Positions 27,480 to 37,123 of a stretch of DNA of 64,000 nucleotides are shown here, one piece after another. The stretch's first letter is position 1. Every line of letters begins with the position of its first letter. Made by a program: the position numbers and the translations under genes. The notes under the pieces were generated by a model. It did not search any database. It saw nothing but the letters and a program-made list of their open reading frames with translations, and was not told the DNA's origin. Source of the DNA: Lachnospiraceae bacterium KH1T2. GTDB lineage: Bacteria > Bacillota > Clostridia > Lachnospirales > Lachnospiraceae. The DNA lies in the NCBI GenBank assembly GCA_900114405.1, contig FOSY01000001.1:248001-312000 (forward strand), given 5' to 3'.

Positions 27480-28352
27480 TCAGCAAGACAGCAATTCATT
27501 TATCTTTTTAACAATATCATTATCAATATCTTCATCAAACTTTCTGCAAAACAAATTATTCGAATTAACTATTTCATAAAAATCCGAAGTTCTAAATACA
27601 TACGGATTACCTCTATTCCAATCTATTAACCTCATATTAGAATTGCAGTTCTCACCACCTGAATGATAGACTTTATTTTTAAAATCTGAATTAATGATCA
27701 GCGTCTGTAAAAAAACCTCATCACAGCACAAAGTATATTTAAATGTCTTTTTTATCCATTTTTCACTCCGAATCACGTATCTAGCCAAATCATCCGTTAT
27801 ACTAAACCAATTTGAACCTGCTCGAGAATTTAAGTTAAAATTTCTATTTATCTTAATTTTATCTTGAACTTTAAAAGATAAGCCGTTAAGTTTATTTAAC
27901 AGTACATTATTACTTTTTCTCCCAATCATTTCTTGAAAAAAATAATAACGATTAATCCTATATCTATATTTAAAATCTTCACTACTAAAAGCAACGAATT
28001 CTTTTCCACTATTTTCATCAAAGAATTTATGAATTTCGTCTTGCGTTTTTATGGGAAGATCCTGACCTGATAACAAGTGATAATATTTATATTTTCCAAT
28101 TTTTGTTGCTTCTTTTAACAACAACAATTCTGTCTTTATCTGACTATAGCCTCCCCATGTTACATCAATTCGATTACAATGATATACTTTACTATGTACT
28201 ACCAAATTGCTAATATCTTCACATCTATAATTCTTATTTTTTACATCCATGTGAACAAATATATCATTTCTTTCATCGTCAAGCATTTTAATTAACGTCT
28301 TAAATAACAAATCATTTTTATGTGCAATTATTAGATAAGCATGTTTATTCAG
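27480..28352 (-). CDS. GT14 core-2/I-branching-type glycosyltransferase with probable CTG start
   Basis: Second GT14 enzyme of the region, about 290 residues and clearly related to the one at 32551: KHAYLIIAHKND, MLDDERNDIFVHMD, VTWGGYSQIKTELLLL, YYHLLSGQDLPIK, CDEVFLQT. It should transfer a sugar in the cytosol. The start is unusual. A GTG at 28361 shares its first base with the AGGAGG ribosome site, so it cannot be used with that site. The in-frame CTG at 28352 has eight bases of spacing and gives MNKHAYLII, in register with the other family members. I therefore annotate CTG. Confidence 0.85.
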   Translation of the reverse strand: MNKHAYLIIAHKNDLLFKTLIKMLDDERNDIFVHMDVKNKNYRCEDISNLVVHSKVYHCNRIDVTWGGYSQIKTELLLLKEATKIGKYKYYHLLSGQDLPIKTQDEIHKFFDENSGKEFVAFSSEDFKYRYRINRYYFFQEMIGRKSNNVLLNKLNGLSFKVQDKIKINRNFNLNSRAGSNWFSITDDLARYVIRSEKWIKKTFKYTLCCDEVFLQTLIINSDFKNKVYHSGGENCNSNMRLIDWNRGNPYVFRTSDFYEIVNSNNLFCRKFDEDIDNDIVKKINELLSC

Positions 28353-28533
28353 TTCAAACACCTCCTCTCTTTAAAACCATCCTGAGCTACGTGTTTAAAG
28401 TTATTAATACATGATTGTCGTCATAAAAATATCCTAAAATCAATTGTTGCCGTAGAAATAGAGAATTTCAAAAATACTTAATACAGGTATCAATTCGATT
28501 TCAGGTATGGCAATTTTAGTTCTTAATTCAAAG

Positions 28534-29520
28534 TCACATTTGAAAACCGTCATTAAATCTTAACAACTTCAGTTTTTTTAGTATCTTATAAACCGTCTGA
28601 GAACTATGCATTTTTATCATATTTATTATTTCTAATTTGAAATCATCGTCTGCAAAACTACAATTATTACATATTTTTACCAATATTTTCTGTAATTTAA
28701 CTGAATTATGTATTCTCTCTATAATATTATTTTCTTTATCTCCTAATACAATTCTCTTAGCTTCTCGAAGATAAAAATTAATTTCTTTTGAACTTAAACA
28801 ATTAGCGCAAAGACATTGTAAATATTCTTTATGAATCAAATCATATAATTCAGAAGTTTTTTCAAATCTAGCGGAACTTGTAGCGGATAAAGAATTTTCC
28901 CTTTTTCGATAAAAAAACATAATCCTATTAAGGTTTACTATCTTTCCTTCAAATATAGATTCTGCCCAAAACTTATAATCTTCTATAGCATTAAAACGCA
29001 AATCATATCTAATTTTTCTTTGATTAAATACTGACTTTCGTATCATCATCGAGCTATTTAAAAAAGGATTATCAAACAAAAGCCTTGCCATATTTGCGCC
29101 CCAATTATTTGACGTAAATCCAACACTATTTTCAAATTTACCATCTTCGGTAATTATCTGCATTGCTCCACCAACTGCTACAACTTGAGGATTTAAATCC
29201 ATATACGTTTTTTCAATTTCAAGTCTATCTCTAGACATAATATCATCCGAATCCATAATTGCTATATATTCAGAATTACATAAATCAAACATTAAATTTC
29301 TGGTATATGCTACTCCCATATTTTTTTCGTTGACATATATTTTAATTCTGCTATCAAGCCTCTCAAATCTTTTTAGTATTTCTAATGTCTTATCCGTTGA
29401 ACCATCATCAACTATTATCAATTCAAACTCACTATAAGTTTGATATAATACACTTCTTATAGCATCTTCTACATACTTCTCAACATTATAACAGGGCATA
29501 AACACGCTCAATTCATTCAT
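28534..29520 (-). CDS. Glycosyltransferase family 2
   Basis: A 328-residue GT-A enzyme: VFMPCYNVEKYVEDAIRSVL at the start, IVDDGSTDKT, the DSDD metal motif in AIMDSDDIMS, and an ED acidic pair in NAIEDYKFW for the catalytic base. No membrane helices. It should build the repeat unit on the cytosolic side; the donor sugar cannot be deduced. GGGAG precedes the ATG. A 172-bp spacer with no visible site separates it from the GT14 gene downstream. Base composition is more AT-rich than the flanking housekeeping genes, as usual for polysaccharide loci. Confidence 0.9.
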   Translation of the reverse strand: MNELSVFMPCYNVEKYVEDAIRSVLYQTYSEFELIIVDDGSTDKTLEILKRFERLDSRIKIYVNEKNMGVAYTRNLMFDLCNSEYIAIMDSDDIMSRDRLEIEKTYMDLNPQVVAVGGAMQIITEDGKFENSVGFTSNNWGANMARLLFDNPFLNSSMMIRKSVFNQRKIRYDLRFNAIEDYKFWAESIFEGKIVNLNRIMFFYRKRENSLSATSSARFEKTSELYDLIHKEYLQCLCANCLSSKEINFYLREAKRIVLGDKENNIIERIHNSVKLQKILVKICNNCSFADDDFKLEIINMIKMHSSQTVYKILKKLKLLRFNDGFQM

Positions 29521-29587
29521 AAAAAACTCCCAGCTCTTTAATTTTGGAATTTTATAGGATAATTTTCAACTCGCTATCAAAACAGCA

Positions 29588-31111
29588 TCATAATAATCTC
29601 TGCCTAATTTTTCGTATTGTCCTTACCAACATTCTTGGTATCATCAGAATTTTTATACCAGCTTTATATTCGAGTGTATTTTCAACTTCTGCCCTATATC
29701 CGTCTTTTAATCTCTCAAAAATTTGTGGTAAAATCATCCCATCCACTTCTTGCTCTGCACAGCCTTTATGGTAATTGCGATTTTCTATACATCGATTTTT
29801 ATTTATTACTATGTTAAATATCGAGTTCCACTCGCTTGTATAATCATGAGATTTAAAGTATTCGAAACTTTCACTTGCCTCATCACTCTTTTTTTTCCTA
29901 TAATTATAGTCACTCATCAACTTAAATAATTGCTCTGACATTTTTTCTACATCACCAATTGGTGCTGTTAAGATCCCCTTTCTGTCTTTTACTAGTGTCA
30001 GATAATTCAAATCATACATAACTACCGGCAAACCGTACGCCTTAGTTTCAAGAAGCATCATCGGATACCCTTCCATTTTAGATGTAAAAAGTACACATGA
30101 AGCATTTTTATAAAATTGAGCCAACTCAGTTGAGTTTTTTTCTCCATGAAATATAACACAATCTTCAAGATTATGCTGCTTTACAAATTTCATCATTTCA
30201 TCAGCTGGATCACCATCACCAACAACATCTAATACGATATCATTAATTTTTTCATGTACCTTTTCAAAAATTTGTAATGCCTCCATAGGATACTTTTCAA
30301 ATGACAATCTTCCAGCAAATAGTACACGCTTACTGTCTACCTTAGAACTGTAAGAGCAATTAAGTAAATCTGATGGTATTGGATTTCTAACCAAATATGT
30401 ATCAAAGCCAAACATTTGATAAAATCTAGCATTAACTTCTGAAATTGCCAAAATCATATCTGGGAGTTTGAAGCTTTCTACATGATAAATAGACCCTCGC
30501 CCACCATTAAGTGACCAGGAAAAATGGCCATGGCAATACTGCAGATATTTAACCCCTATAATTTTTAGCAGGATACAGTCCCAAATATAATTAGGATCAG
30601 TCCATTCATGATTAACAAATAAATCTACCTTTTCTCTAATACAGTACTCTTGTAAAGCCCTAAACCTTGATTTAGCATCACCATTAGGAATAATAATTCT
30701 TTTTACGCACTTTGGATAATCATAATCCATTGAATTTTCCGGTTCCAACGTAAAAAAAATAACCTTTACGCCCATTTTATTCCAAATATTCATCAGTTCT
30801 GCATTAGCACGTTCTACACCACCCATATACGCTCTATGATAGAATGTAGCTACAGTATGTATTTCAGAACAATCCCTTTGCTTTAAGCCCACATATTGCT
30901 TTAGTGAATCTGCCATTCTATTCAAAAAAGGGACTGCTTCCTCATGTTTCCAAATGCCCGCCAAGGTACCTAATGTATCCGCATAACCATATTTTTCCCA
31001 AATTTTTTTTAGTTCAGACATTGTTTTTTCAAATACTTCATCTGACATAACTTTTTTCTGGGTATAACATAAATTTATGCATTCTCTATATAGCGTTCGT
31101 TGTTTATCCAT
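29588..31111 (-). CDS. Glycosyltransferase family 4
   Basis: A 507-residue GT-B enzyme, longer than most of its family because of about 90 extra residues at the N terminus and about 60 at the C terminus. The GT4 core shows HRAYMGGVERANAELMN, the donor-site RLSFEKYPMEAL, GDGDPADEM and the E-x7-E element in KMEGYPMMLLETKAYGLP. It should act in the cytosol on the growing polymer. The GAGGAG upstream is too distant (15 bases), but the start lies two bases behind the stop of the preceding small reading frame, so initiation probably depends on coupling to it. Confidence 0.88.
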   Translation of the reverse strand: MDKQRTLYRECINLCYTQKKVMSDEVFEKTMSELKKIWEKYGYADTLGTLAGIWKHEEAVPFLNRMADSLKQYVGLKQRDCSEIHTVATFYHRAYMGGVERANAELMNIWNKMGVKVIFFTLEPENSMDYDYPKCVKRIIIPNGDAKSRFRALQEYCIREKVDLFVNHEWTDPNYIWDCILLKIIGVKYLQYCHGHFSWSLNGGRGSIYHVESFKLPDMILAISEVNARFYQMFGFDTYLVRNPIPSDLLNCSYSSKVDSKRVLFAGRLSFEKYPMEALQIFEKVHEKINDIVLDVVGDGDPADEMMKFVKQHNLEDCVIFHGEKNSTELAQFYKNASCVLFTSKMEGYPMMLLETKAYGLPVVMYDLNYLTLVKDRKGILTAPIGDVEKMSEQLFKLMSDYNYRKKKSDEASESFEYFKSHDYTSEWNSIFNIVINKNRCIENRNYHKGCAEQEVDGMILPQIFERLKDGYRAEVENTLEYKAGIKILMIPRMLVRTIRKIRQRLL

Positions 31112-31113
31112 AC

Positions 31114-31323
31114 TTAATGCGTAACACTCCTCACTTTTAACTTCGTTCTCATCTTAGTGTAAATTGTACTCAATAATTTACAAGCTAGATTAAAATAATG
31201 CCCATTTTTCAAAAGCATTCTACCTCCCATATTTCTATGATATAGAATGCTAAATGGAACCTTTCTTGAGATAATTGACATGCACTTTTCAACACCATCG
31301 GGATCATCCGCAATAAAAAACAT
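31114..31323 (-). pseudogene. Short reading frame, possible remnant of a glycosyltransferase 3' end
   Basis: A small frame of about 69 residues (ATG at 31323; a TTG at 31338 is also possible) without recognised motif: ADDPDGVEKCMSIISRKVPF, then a basic end with LLSTIYTKMRTKLKV. The basic tail resembles C termini of GT2 enzymes. It lies between a GT2 and a GT4 gene and its stop is two bases from the GT4 start, so it is probably translated at least as a leader. I cannot tell an intact small gene from the leftover 3' end of a decayed transferase. Confidence 0.4.
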
Positions 31324-31451
31324 CTTCTCTAAAATCAACTAAAACACATGCAACATGCTTTTTTAACTTTCTTTAAAATTATCTCAACATACTTATGCAT
31401 AACACCTTAGAAATTGTAAAAACAAATATCAACTTCTTTTCACATAAACAA

Positions 31452-32495
31452 TTACCTTTTCCTTGGAAATAGCTTATCCTTAAAATCAATCGGAATTAAT
31501 GACATAAAGCTAGCTATTAACAATGACAAATACATTCCCTCAGCACCAAAGTATCTCCATAAAATTCCAGCCTTAACTCTTTCACGCTTTCCTTTAAAAA
31601 ACTCATTATTTTCAAAATCTATATATATTTCTTTAAAAAGTGGATTTTTTCTTAGTCTTTTAAGTACACTTCTTAAACTCTTTCTACCTTCTTTTGCCTT
31701 CATATAGTGCTCAGCCACTAATAAAAACATAGCATATAGCCAAAACGCTAAATAATGTCTTTCGGCAACATCAGTAACATGTTTCTTGAAATTTGCATAT
31801 ATCTTTTCTACATTCGCTATCTCAATTTCACAATAGTTTGGATAGAATGCTTTTGACATCGAATTTTCGGTATTAACATAAACATATAGTTCTTCTTCAA
31901 TCATCCTAACTCTATCAATTCGAGCAAAGTACTTTGCACAAAAATCGGCATCTTCAACAGAATTATAGTTTTCATTGAATTCAATGTTATAACTTCTTAA
32001 AAACGAAGCATTAAATGCCTTATTGCATGCTGAATTAATATAAGCATAGTCGTTAAATCGTGACGGTTTTCCCAAAAAATCTTCAACTTTAAGCAATTGA
32101 TTCGGAAAACATAATCCTCTTTCCTCTCTATCTCCGACAAACCCAAATATCGCAAGATCAGCATTTCCAATTTTATCATGTACTGTTTTTAAGCAATCTT
32201 CTGTCAGATAATCATCACTATCAAGAAACAGTATCCAATCTCCTATGCTATTCTTTATGCCTAAATTTCTGGCAGCTGATAGTCCTTTATTCTCCTCATG
32301 CACTATCCTAAATCTTTCATCATCCGACGGTACGACTTCCAAATACTTTGCATACTCCGGAGGATTTCCATCATCTACCACTATACATTCAAAGTCATTA
32401 AATGACTGATTACGAACAGAATTAATACAATTACAAAATTGTCCATAGTTCGTTTTGTAAAAAGGAACTATTATGCTAAAAACTCTACTATCCAT
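31452..32495 (-). CDS. Glycosyltransferase family 2
   Basis: A 347-residue GT-A enzyme: FSIIVPFYKTNYGQFCNCINSV, CIVVDDGNPPEY, the LFLDSDDYL metal motif and SVEDADFC with the expected catalytic acid. The C terminus carries a weakly hydrophobic stretch near 320-335 that might touch the membrane. Like its neighbours it should add one sugar of the repeat unit from a nucleotide donor. The DSDDYL motif and length match capsular GT2 enzymes of the WbbL/EpsJ kind, but no specific donor can be named. The ribosome site (GGAG, 13 bases) is poorly spaced. Confidence 0.9.
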   Translation of the reverse strand: MDSRVFSIIVPFYKTNYGQFCNCINSVRNQSFNDFECIVVDDGNPPEYAKYLEVVPSDDERFRIVHEENKGLSAARNLGIKNSIGDWILFLDSDDYLTEDCLKTVHDKIGNADLAIFGFVGDREERGLCFPNQLLKVEDFLGKPSRFNDYAYINSACNKAFNASFLRSYNIEFNENYNSVEDADFCAKYFARIDRVRMIEEELYVYVNTENSMSKAFYPNYCEIEIANVEKIYANFKKHVTDVAERHYLAFWLYAMFLLVAEHYMKAKEGRKSLRSVLKRLRKNPLFKEIYIDFENNEFFKGKRERVKAGILWRYFGAEGMYLSLLIASFMSLIPIDFKDKLFPRKR

Positions 32496-32550
32496 ACGTG
32501 TGTTATATCTCCAACAAATGTTAAAATTATATTTAAATTCAGTTTAATTC

Positions 32551-33453
32551 CTATTTTTTATGATTGCTGCCACGCTCATCTACTGAATCATTCACTACAT
32601 TCTCATAAATCATATCCACTATTTCAGAATCTACTTCATCACTAAACTTTCTGGCAAACAGTTTTCCACTTTTCATTATGCGTTCATAATCCCGACTTTG
32701 AAAAATATATGGTCTACCCAAATTCCAATCTATATATCTCATGCAGTCGTTATTTATACTGTCAGCACATGGTGAATTCATAGCAATTGTATTCCAGCAC
32801 AGTTCATCTGCACACCAACCTTTCACAAAAACTTTTTCTACAAAATTTTTCTGTGAGATTATATACTGCATTAGTTCATCTGTGATGCTAAACCAAACTT
32901 CTCCTCTATAAAACTTTTTGTTTACTTTTTTCAACCGATTCATATGAAATATTTTCTGAAGTTTTAACGTCCATCCCCTTATTTTCTGATAGAAAATCGT
33001 GCTATTATCAAGACCTTTTCCTATCTTATTCTGAAATAGATAGAAATATTTTATTCTTTCCAACCCTTCTTCATCCGATTCGTATAGGTTAAAATAATTG
33101 TTTCCTTTATGTAAGTCGAAAAATTGAAATATTTTATCGGCTGTCATTAATGGCATATCCACCCCAGATATAAAATGATAATAATCATAATGTCCAGCCG
33201 CCGCAGCTTGAAACAGCTCATACTGACATATAACCTGACTGTCCCCACCCCAAGTCACGCTCTTCCTCGGAACTAGATATACCTTTGATTTTTTTGTAAG
33301 TTTGCTTATATCATAAGGTATTTCTTTGATTTTCAAATCAACATGAACATAGAAATCATTTCTTTCATCATCAAGCATATTCATAATGAGTTTTAAAATT
33401 CTCCACTCATTATGAACCATAATCATATAAGCATGTCGTCCTGTATTATTCAT
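32551..33453 (-). CDS. GT14 core-2/I-branching-type glycosyltransferase
   Basis: Third GT14 enzyme, 300 residues, paralogous to the one at 27480: GRHAYMIMVHNEW, MLDDERNDFYVHVDLK, the VTWGGDSQVICQYEL loop, YYHFISGVDMP, and CADELCWNTIAM near the end with the conserved acidic residue. No membrane segment. Three enzymes of this family within 20 kb point to a repeatedly branched or modified polymer, with each probably serving a different acceptor. It lies between two GT2 genes in the same direction. Confidence 0.88.
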   Translation of the reverse strand: MNNTGRHAYMIMVHNEWRILKLIMNMLDDERNDFYVHVDLKIKEIPYDISKLTKKSKVYLVPRKSVTWGGDSQVICQYELFQAAAAGHYDYYHFISGVDMPLMTADKIFQFFDLHKGNNYFNLYESDEEGLERIKYFYLFQNKIGKGLDNSTIFYQKIRGWTLKLQKIFHMNRLKKVNKKFYRGEVWFSITDELMQYIISQKNFVEKVFVKGWCADELCWNTIAMNSPCADSINNDCMRYIDWNLGRPYIFQSRDYERIMKSGKLFARKFSDEVDSEIVDMIYENVVNDSVDERGSNHKK

Positions 33454-33550
33454 TTTTTACTTAATCCTTTTACACGTAATCCCCACTATACATAATCAAC
33501 AGTAATCTCTACCGACTCTCTCATATATATTTGCCAAAAATGTTGATTTC

Positions 33551-34510
33551 TCATACGCCATACGGTCTGACTCTCAGATCATAATATTTCTTTACTATAT
33601 GATATAAACGACTGTATTTTATTTCATCCCCATACTTGGCATTTAATTTTTTGTCAAAATCCTTCTTTAAGAATTTTCTCCAAAAACTGCAAATACGGTC
33701 GTTAGCAACAAGTATCTTGATGATTTCCTGCTCATCATATACATACTCAATTTTTGTCTTTTCCTGTGCAGATACATTATTGCTCCATCTGTAGATTCCG
33801 GTTATCTCTCTTGCTCTTGCCAGCCTATACTTTTGCTGAAGTCTCAAGCAATACAACCAATCAGTCGCCATCCCTAACTCTTCTGAAAAGCCTCCGCTTT
33901 CCATTGCTGCGCTTCTCTTTATAGCAAAGCCGCATGTCGGAGGGCCAAAAAAATTACCGGAAAACATATTAGAAGCAAGTGGAAAACCGATTGGAATAAC
34001 GGATTTTATTAGCTTACGCAAACCCTTAAGTTTCTTTTCTTCCTCGGCTTCAATCCCTATAACAGACCGCTTAGACAAGATAACATCAGGCTGATTTTCC
34101 CTTAATATTGTTCCCTCTAGTATATTAAGACAATTCAGCGTAAGCATATCATCATCATGAAGCATCACCACATATTGTCCGTCTGAATATATAAACAACC
34201 TGTTAAAATTCTTGATCAAGCCAAGATTTTCCTGAGTTTTTATGTAGGTGATCCTATTGCTTTCCAATGACATCAGATATTTCTCGGTCTCATCATTCCT
34301 CTCCGACCAGTCATCTACGATCAAAATATTATAGTCATCATACGTCTGCTTCAGAGCGCTATCCAAAGCCTCTTTCAGCAGATCGACTCTTTTGTAAGCC
34401 GGTATTGCAATTGTAAATTTAGGATTCTTTACTTCTGATTCCCTCAGTACTAAAACAGGAAGGTCTCTTATCAACCTAAAATTGTCTTTATTATCCGTTA
34501 TACTAATCAT
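33551..34510 (-). CDS. Glycosyltransferase family 2
   Basis: A 319-residue GT-A enzyme. FTIAIPAYKRVDLLKEALDSAL starts the domain near residue 32; LIVDDWSERND, VMLHDDDMLT (metal motif) and GMATDWLYCLRLQ (catalytic acid region) follow. About 30 residues precede the fold and may be a lead-in without function. AGGA three bases upstream of the ATG supports the start at 34510. The C terminus is basic and amphipathic, which could hold it at the membrane where its lipid-linked acceptor is. Substrates are unknown. Confidence 0.9.
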   Translation of the reverse strand: MISITDNKDNFRLIRDLPVLVLRESEVKNPKFTIAIPAYKRVDLLKEALDSALKQTYDDYNILIVDDWSERNDETEKYLMSLESNRITYIKTQENLGLIKNFNRLFIYSDGQYVVMLHDDDMLTLNCLNILEGTILRENQPDVILSKRSVIGIEAEEEKKLKGLRKLIKSVIPIGFPLASNMFSGNFFGPPTCGFAIKRSAAMESGGFSEELGMATDWLYCLRLQQKYRLARAREITGIYRWSNNVSAQEKTKIEYVYDEQEIIKILVANDRICSFWRKFLKKDFDKKLNAKYGDEIKYSRLYHIVKKYYDLRVRPYGV

Positions 34511-34560
34511 AAATCCTATTCCTACTGTTTATTTTTGCACTACACTTCCATTTTTCATTA

Positions 34561-35790
34561 TCACCCCAAAATTTTCCCGCTGCACTGTTCATATATTTTC
34601 ATCAATTTCTCAACTATCCTCTGCGGGTCATGTCTTTCATGGGAGACCTTTTTTTCAGCATCCGACATTTTTTTCAATGTCTCCGGCTCTGCCGAAAGAT
34701 TCATAATATTAAACGCAAGTGTGTGTGGTTCATTATAAGGGTAAAGCAAGCCTGCATTTCCGTTTTCAACAATATCCTTAACTCCTCCCACATTTGCTGC
34801 TATCACAGGGCAGCCCAAAAGCTGGGCTTCGCAAAGCGAATTAGGCGAATTGTCAATTATAGAAGGATGTACATAAATATCAGCATTAAGCAGTTCTTCA
34901 GCGACCTTTTCCACATTGATCATACCTAATAAGTTTACATTTACATCCTCATGCTTTATCCCGATCTTCCTTTCATCACTCATGAATTGATCCGGGCGTC
35001 CTGCAACATTCCACTCAAATGAAAAACCAAATTGCTCTTTTAAAAGTTTTGCAGTTTCAAGTATCATTTCATTTCCCTTAAGCGGACTTGCCTGTGTGAT
35101 AGTGATCAGCCTGAATTTATCTTTTTTATCATCATATTTCCAATGCTCTTTAGAGTCATAGATTTCAGGTCTTATAACTTCATCACAATGAAAATATTTT
35201 GCATTAGGGCTGAAATATTTCACTATATTTCTATCCCATTCCGTCCTTCCCATGAAAAATCTGTTATCTTTCATGAGTTTTCTTTCAAATCTGTCTCGCG
35301 ACTCGTAGTACTTTTTCTTTAGGATGTATGAAAGTAAACCTCTTGGGCTGAAATTTTTCCCTTTGAGATAATCATACCCGGTAAATACAAGAGATTCAGA
35401 ATAGTCATAGATATTTGCAAACCCCTGCATATGCACTACCACAGGAATTTTCACGTCATTAACCAATGCCGCATAAGGCCACTCTGACCCGAAGCAGTGA
35501 ATTATGTCAGGTTTAAAATCCTGCACAACTTTATTTAATTTTTCTCTTAATAATGACCAATAATAGTCAAAGTCATACTTCAACTTTAGCTTTGAGCCTT
35601 CAATCTTTATCGGATAGTATGTTGTACCATTTTTTTTAACTTTATCTCTCTGCTCTGGGTACTCAAATGCCACACCAAGCTCAATATTCTCTGCATATTT
35701 ATGAATTGCCCCTTCAAGTGAAGCTATCCATCCACCTGTCTTCTGCTCATCATAGAGCGACGGCGTTATCGAAATCCACAATACTCTCAT
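34561..35790 (-). CDS. Glycosyltransferase family 4
   Basis: A 409-residue GT-B enzyme starting MRVLWISITPSLYD. The acceptor domain has DIIHCFGSEWPYA and PVVVHMQGF; the donor domain has TITQASPLKGNEMIL, WNVAGRPDQ, and PSIIDNSPNSLCEAQLLGCPVIAANVGGVKDIV, which holds the paired glutamate/loop region that grips the nucleotide sugar. It should act in the cytosol early in unit assembly, as it is transcribed near the promoter-proximal end of the cluster. It lies 28 nt behind the WbsX-like gene. Confidence 0.9.
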   Translation of the reverse strand: MRVLWISITPSLYDEQKTGGWIASLEGAIHKYAENIELGVAFEYPEQRDKVKKNGTTYYPIKIEGSKLKLKYDFDYYWSLLREKLNKVVQDFKPDIIHCFGSEWPYAALVNDVKIPVVVHMQGFANIYDYSESLVFTGYDYLKGKNFSPRGLLSYILKKKYYESRDRFERKLMKDNRFFMGRTEWDRNIVKYFSPNAKYFHCDEVIRPEIYDSKEHWKYDDKKDKFRLITITQASPLKGNEMILETAKLLKEQFGFSFEWNVAGRPDQFMSDERKIGIKHEDVNVNLLGMINVEKVAEELLNADIYVHPSIIDNSPNSLCEAQLLGCPVIAANVGGVKDIVENGNAGLLYPYNEPHTLAFNIMNLSAEPETLKKMSDAEKKVSHERHDPQRIVEKLMKIYEQCSGKILG

Positions 35791-35818
35791 TTAATTTATC
35801 TCAGCCATTCTTTTTATA

Positions 35819-36940
35819 TCAGTGCAATGCTTTTTTTACTGCTTCAAGATAACCATATCCGAATCTTTCATCAGGTTCCATGTATCCGCCTTCTGCCCAT
35901 TCATTCCAGGCGAAAAGGAAGATCATATCTTTATCGTAAACATCTTCTGCCCTGTCTATCTGTGCTCGAAGATATTTTTCAAATTTCTCCGGACTGGCTC
36001 CATTTATAACAAAGCCTCTGCGCTCCTTGCGCGGTGTATTATCCCAGTCTACAAAGGCTCCGGGAATTACCTTGCTGCTTTCAGGTGTCTGGTTTAATAT
36101 CCTCTGCCATATATCATCATAATCATAAATAGCCGGACCATCATTTCCGCCTGATTTTTCAAGAAATACAAATGGATCTATATTAAAGTACTTTTGAGAT
36201 GCATTTGATATTTTGCGTTTCAGCTTTCTGAGCAGCGCATGCTTTCCCTGCTTCATTGCAGAATATGCATACTGCGGCTGATAGTCAATGAAGTAGTCAA
36301 GCCTCTCTTTTGCTTTTTGCGAGCCACTCAAGCGGAAATTTGTTCCCTGCGACATGTAGGTAATTCCGTCAAATCCTTCCTTCTTTGCAAGCTCATCCCA
36401 GTAGTCAAGCATAGGGATAAGGTTTTTAATCTTCTCCGGACTTAAGAATACCAATACAGGTTTCCCATCTACTCTGATATAACGCTCATCCTTAAAATAT
36501 GGCAAAAAATATTCAAAGTGCTTCTTCCACTCCTCTTTATCACCATAGGTTTCTGCTATAAGGACTTTTGGTTCTTCAGTTGTCCACTGGTTTGTCCAGT
36601 CTTCATTAGCCCAGCAAATGCAGTAATGTGTCTTACAATTACTATTGTTTCTGTAAAGCTCTATCGGCTTTTCTAAAAGAAGCTTTCCACCAAACCAATA
36701 ATGGTAGAAGCAAAACCCATAAATTCCATATTCTTCAGCAATTGCAGACTGCCATTCAATTGTTTTATCATCTAAAAGATTGTAGTAGTTATTATCAAGT
36801 GGAATCCTCGGCTGATAATGACCTTCAAAAAGAGGCTTTGCCTTTTTCATATTGACCCACTCTGTAAAACCTTTCCCCCACCATGCATCATTCTCCGGTA
36901 TACAATGAAACTGTGGAAGATAAAAGGATATTATTTTCAT
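35819..36940 (-). CDS. WbsX-like protein (GH99-related glycan-locus enzyme)
   Basis: The 373-residue product belongs to the WbsX group found in O-antigen and capsule loci: IISFYLPQFHCIPENDAWWGKGFTEWVNM at the start, YGFCFYHYWF, CICWANEDWTNQW, and FLFAWNEWAEG near the end. The group is related to GH99-type (beta/alpha)8 enzymes and is annotated as glycosyltransferase, but biochemical proof is scarce, so transferase or hydrolase activity are both possible. No signal peptide, hence cytosolic. It appears to be the first gene of the minus-strand glycan run; AAGGA precedes the ATG. Confidence 0.87.
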   Translation of the reverse strand: MKIISFYLPQFHCIPENDAWWGKGFTEWVNMKKAKPLFEGHYQPRIPLDNNYYNLLDDKTIEWQSAIAEEYGIYGFCFYHYWFGGKLLLEKPIELYRNNSNCKTHYCICWANEDWTNQWTTEEPKVLIAETYGDKEEWKKHFEYFLPYFKDERYIRVDGKPVLVFLSPEKIKNLIPMLDYWDELAKKEGFDGITYMSQGTNFRLSGSQKAKERLDYFIDYQPQYAYSAMKQGKHALLRKLKRKISNASQKYFNIDPFVFLEKSGGNDGPAIYDYDDIWQRILNQTPESSKVIPGAFVDWDNTPRKERRGFVINGASPEKFEKYLRAQIDRAEDVYDKDMIFLFAWNEWAEGGYMEPDERFGYGYLEAVKKALH

Positions 36941-37030
36941 CTATTTTATGTCCTTCTTAATTAACTAAATATCTATAATTTAAAAACTGTGTATATTAAT
37001 AAGCACAATCTCTAAGATTATAACATAAAA

Positions 37031-37060
37031 AAAGCTCGAAAAATCTATTTCCGAGCTTTT
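37031..37060 (-). terminator. Terminator behind the TetR-family gene
   Basis: On the minus strand an AAAAGCTCG/CGAGCTTTT stem with a 13-base loop is followed by seven T. It lies 64 bases past the TetR stop and ahead of the glycan cluster, so it isolates the cluster from the regulator. Confidence 0.88.
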
Positions 37061-37123
37061 CATTTACACTATTCTTTTATTTACAAAAGTAAACCTGTCA
37101 AAATGCTAAGATTTTCCCCAAAA

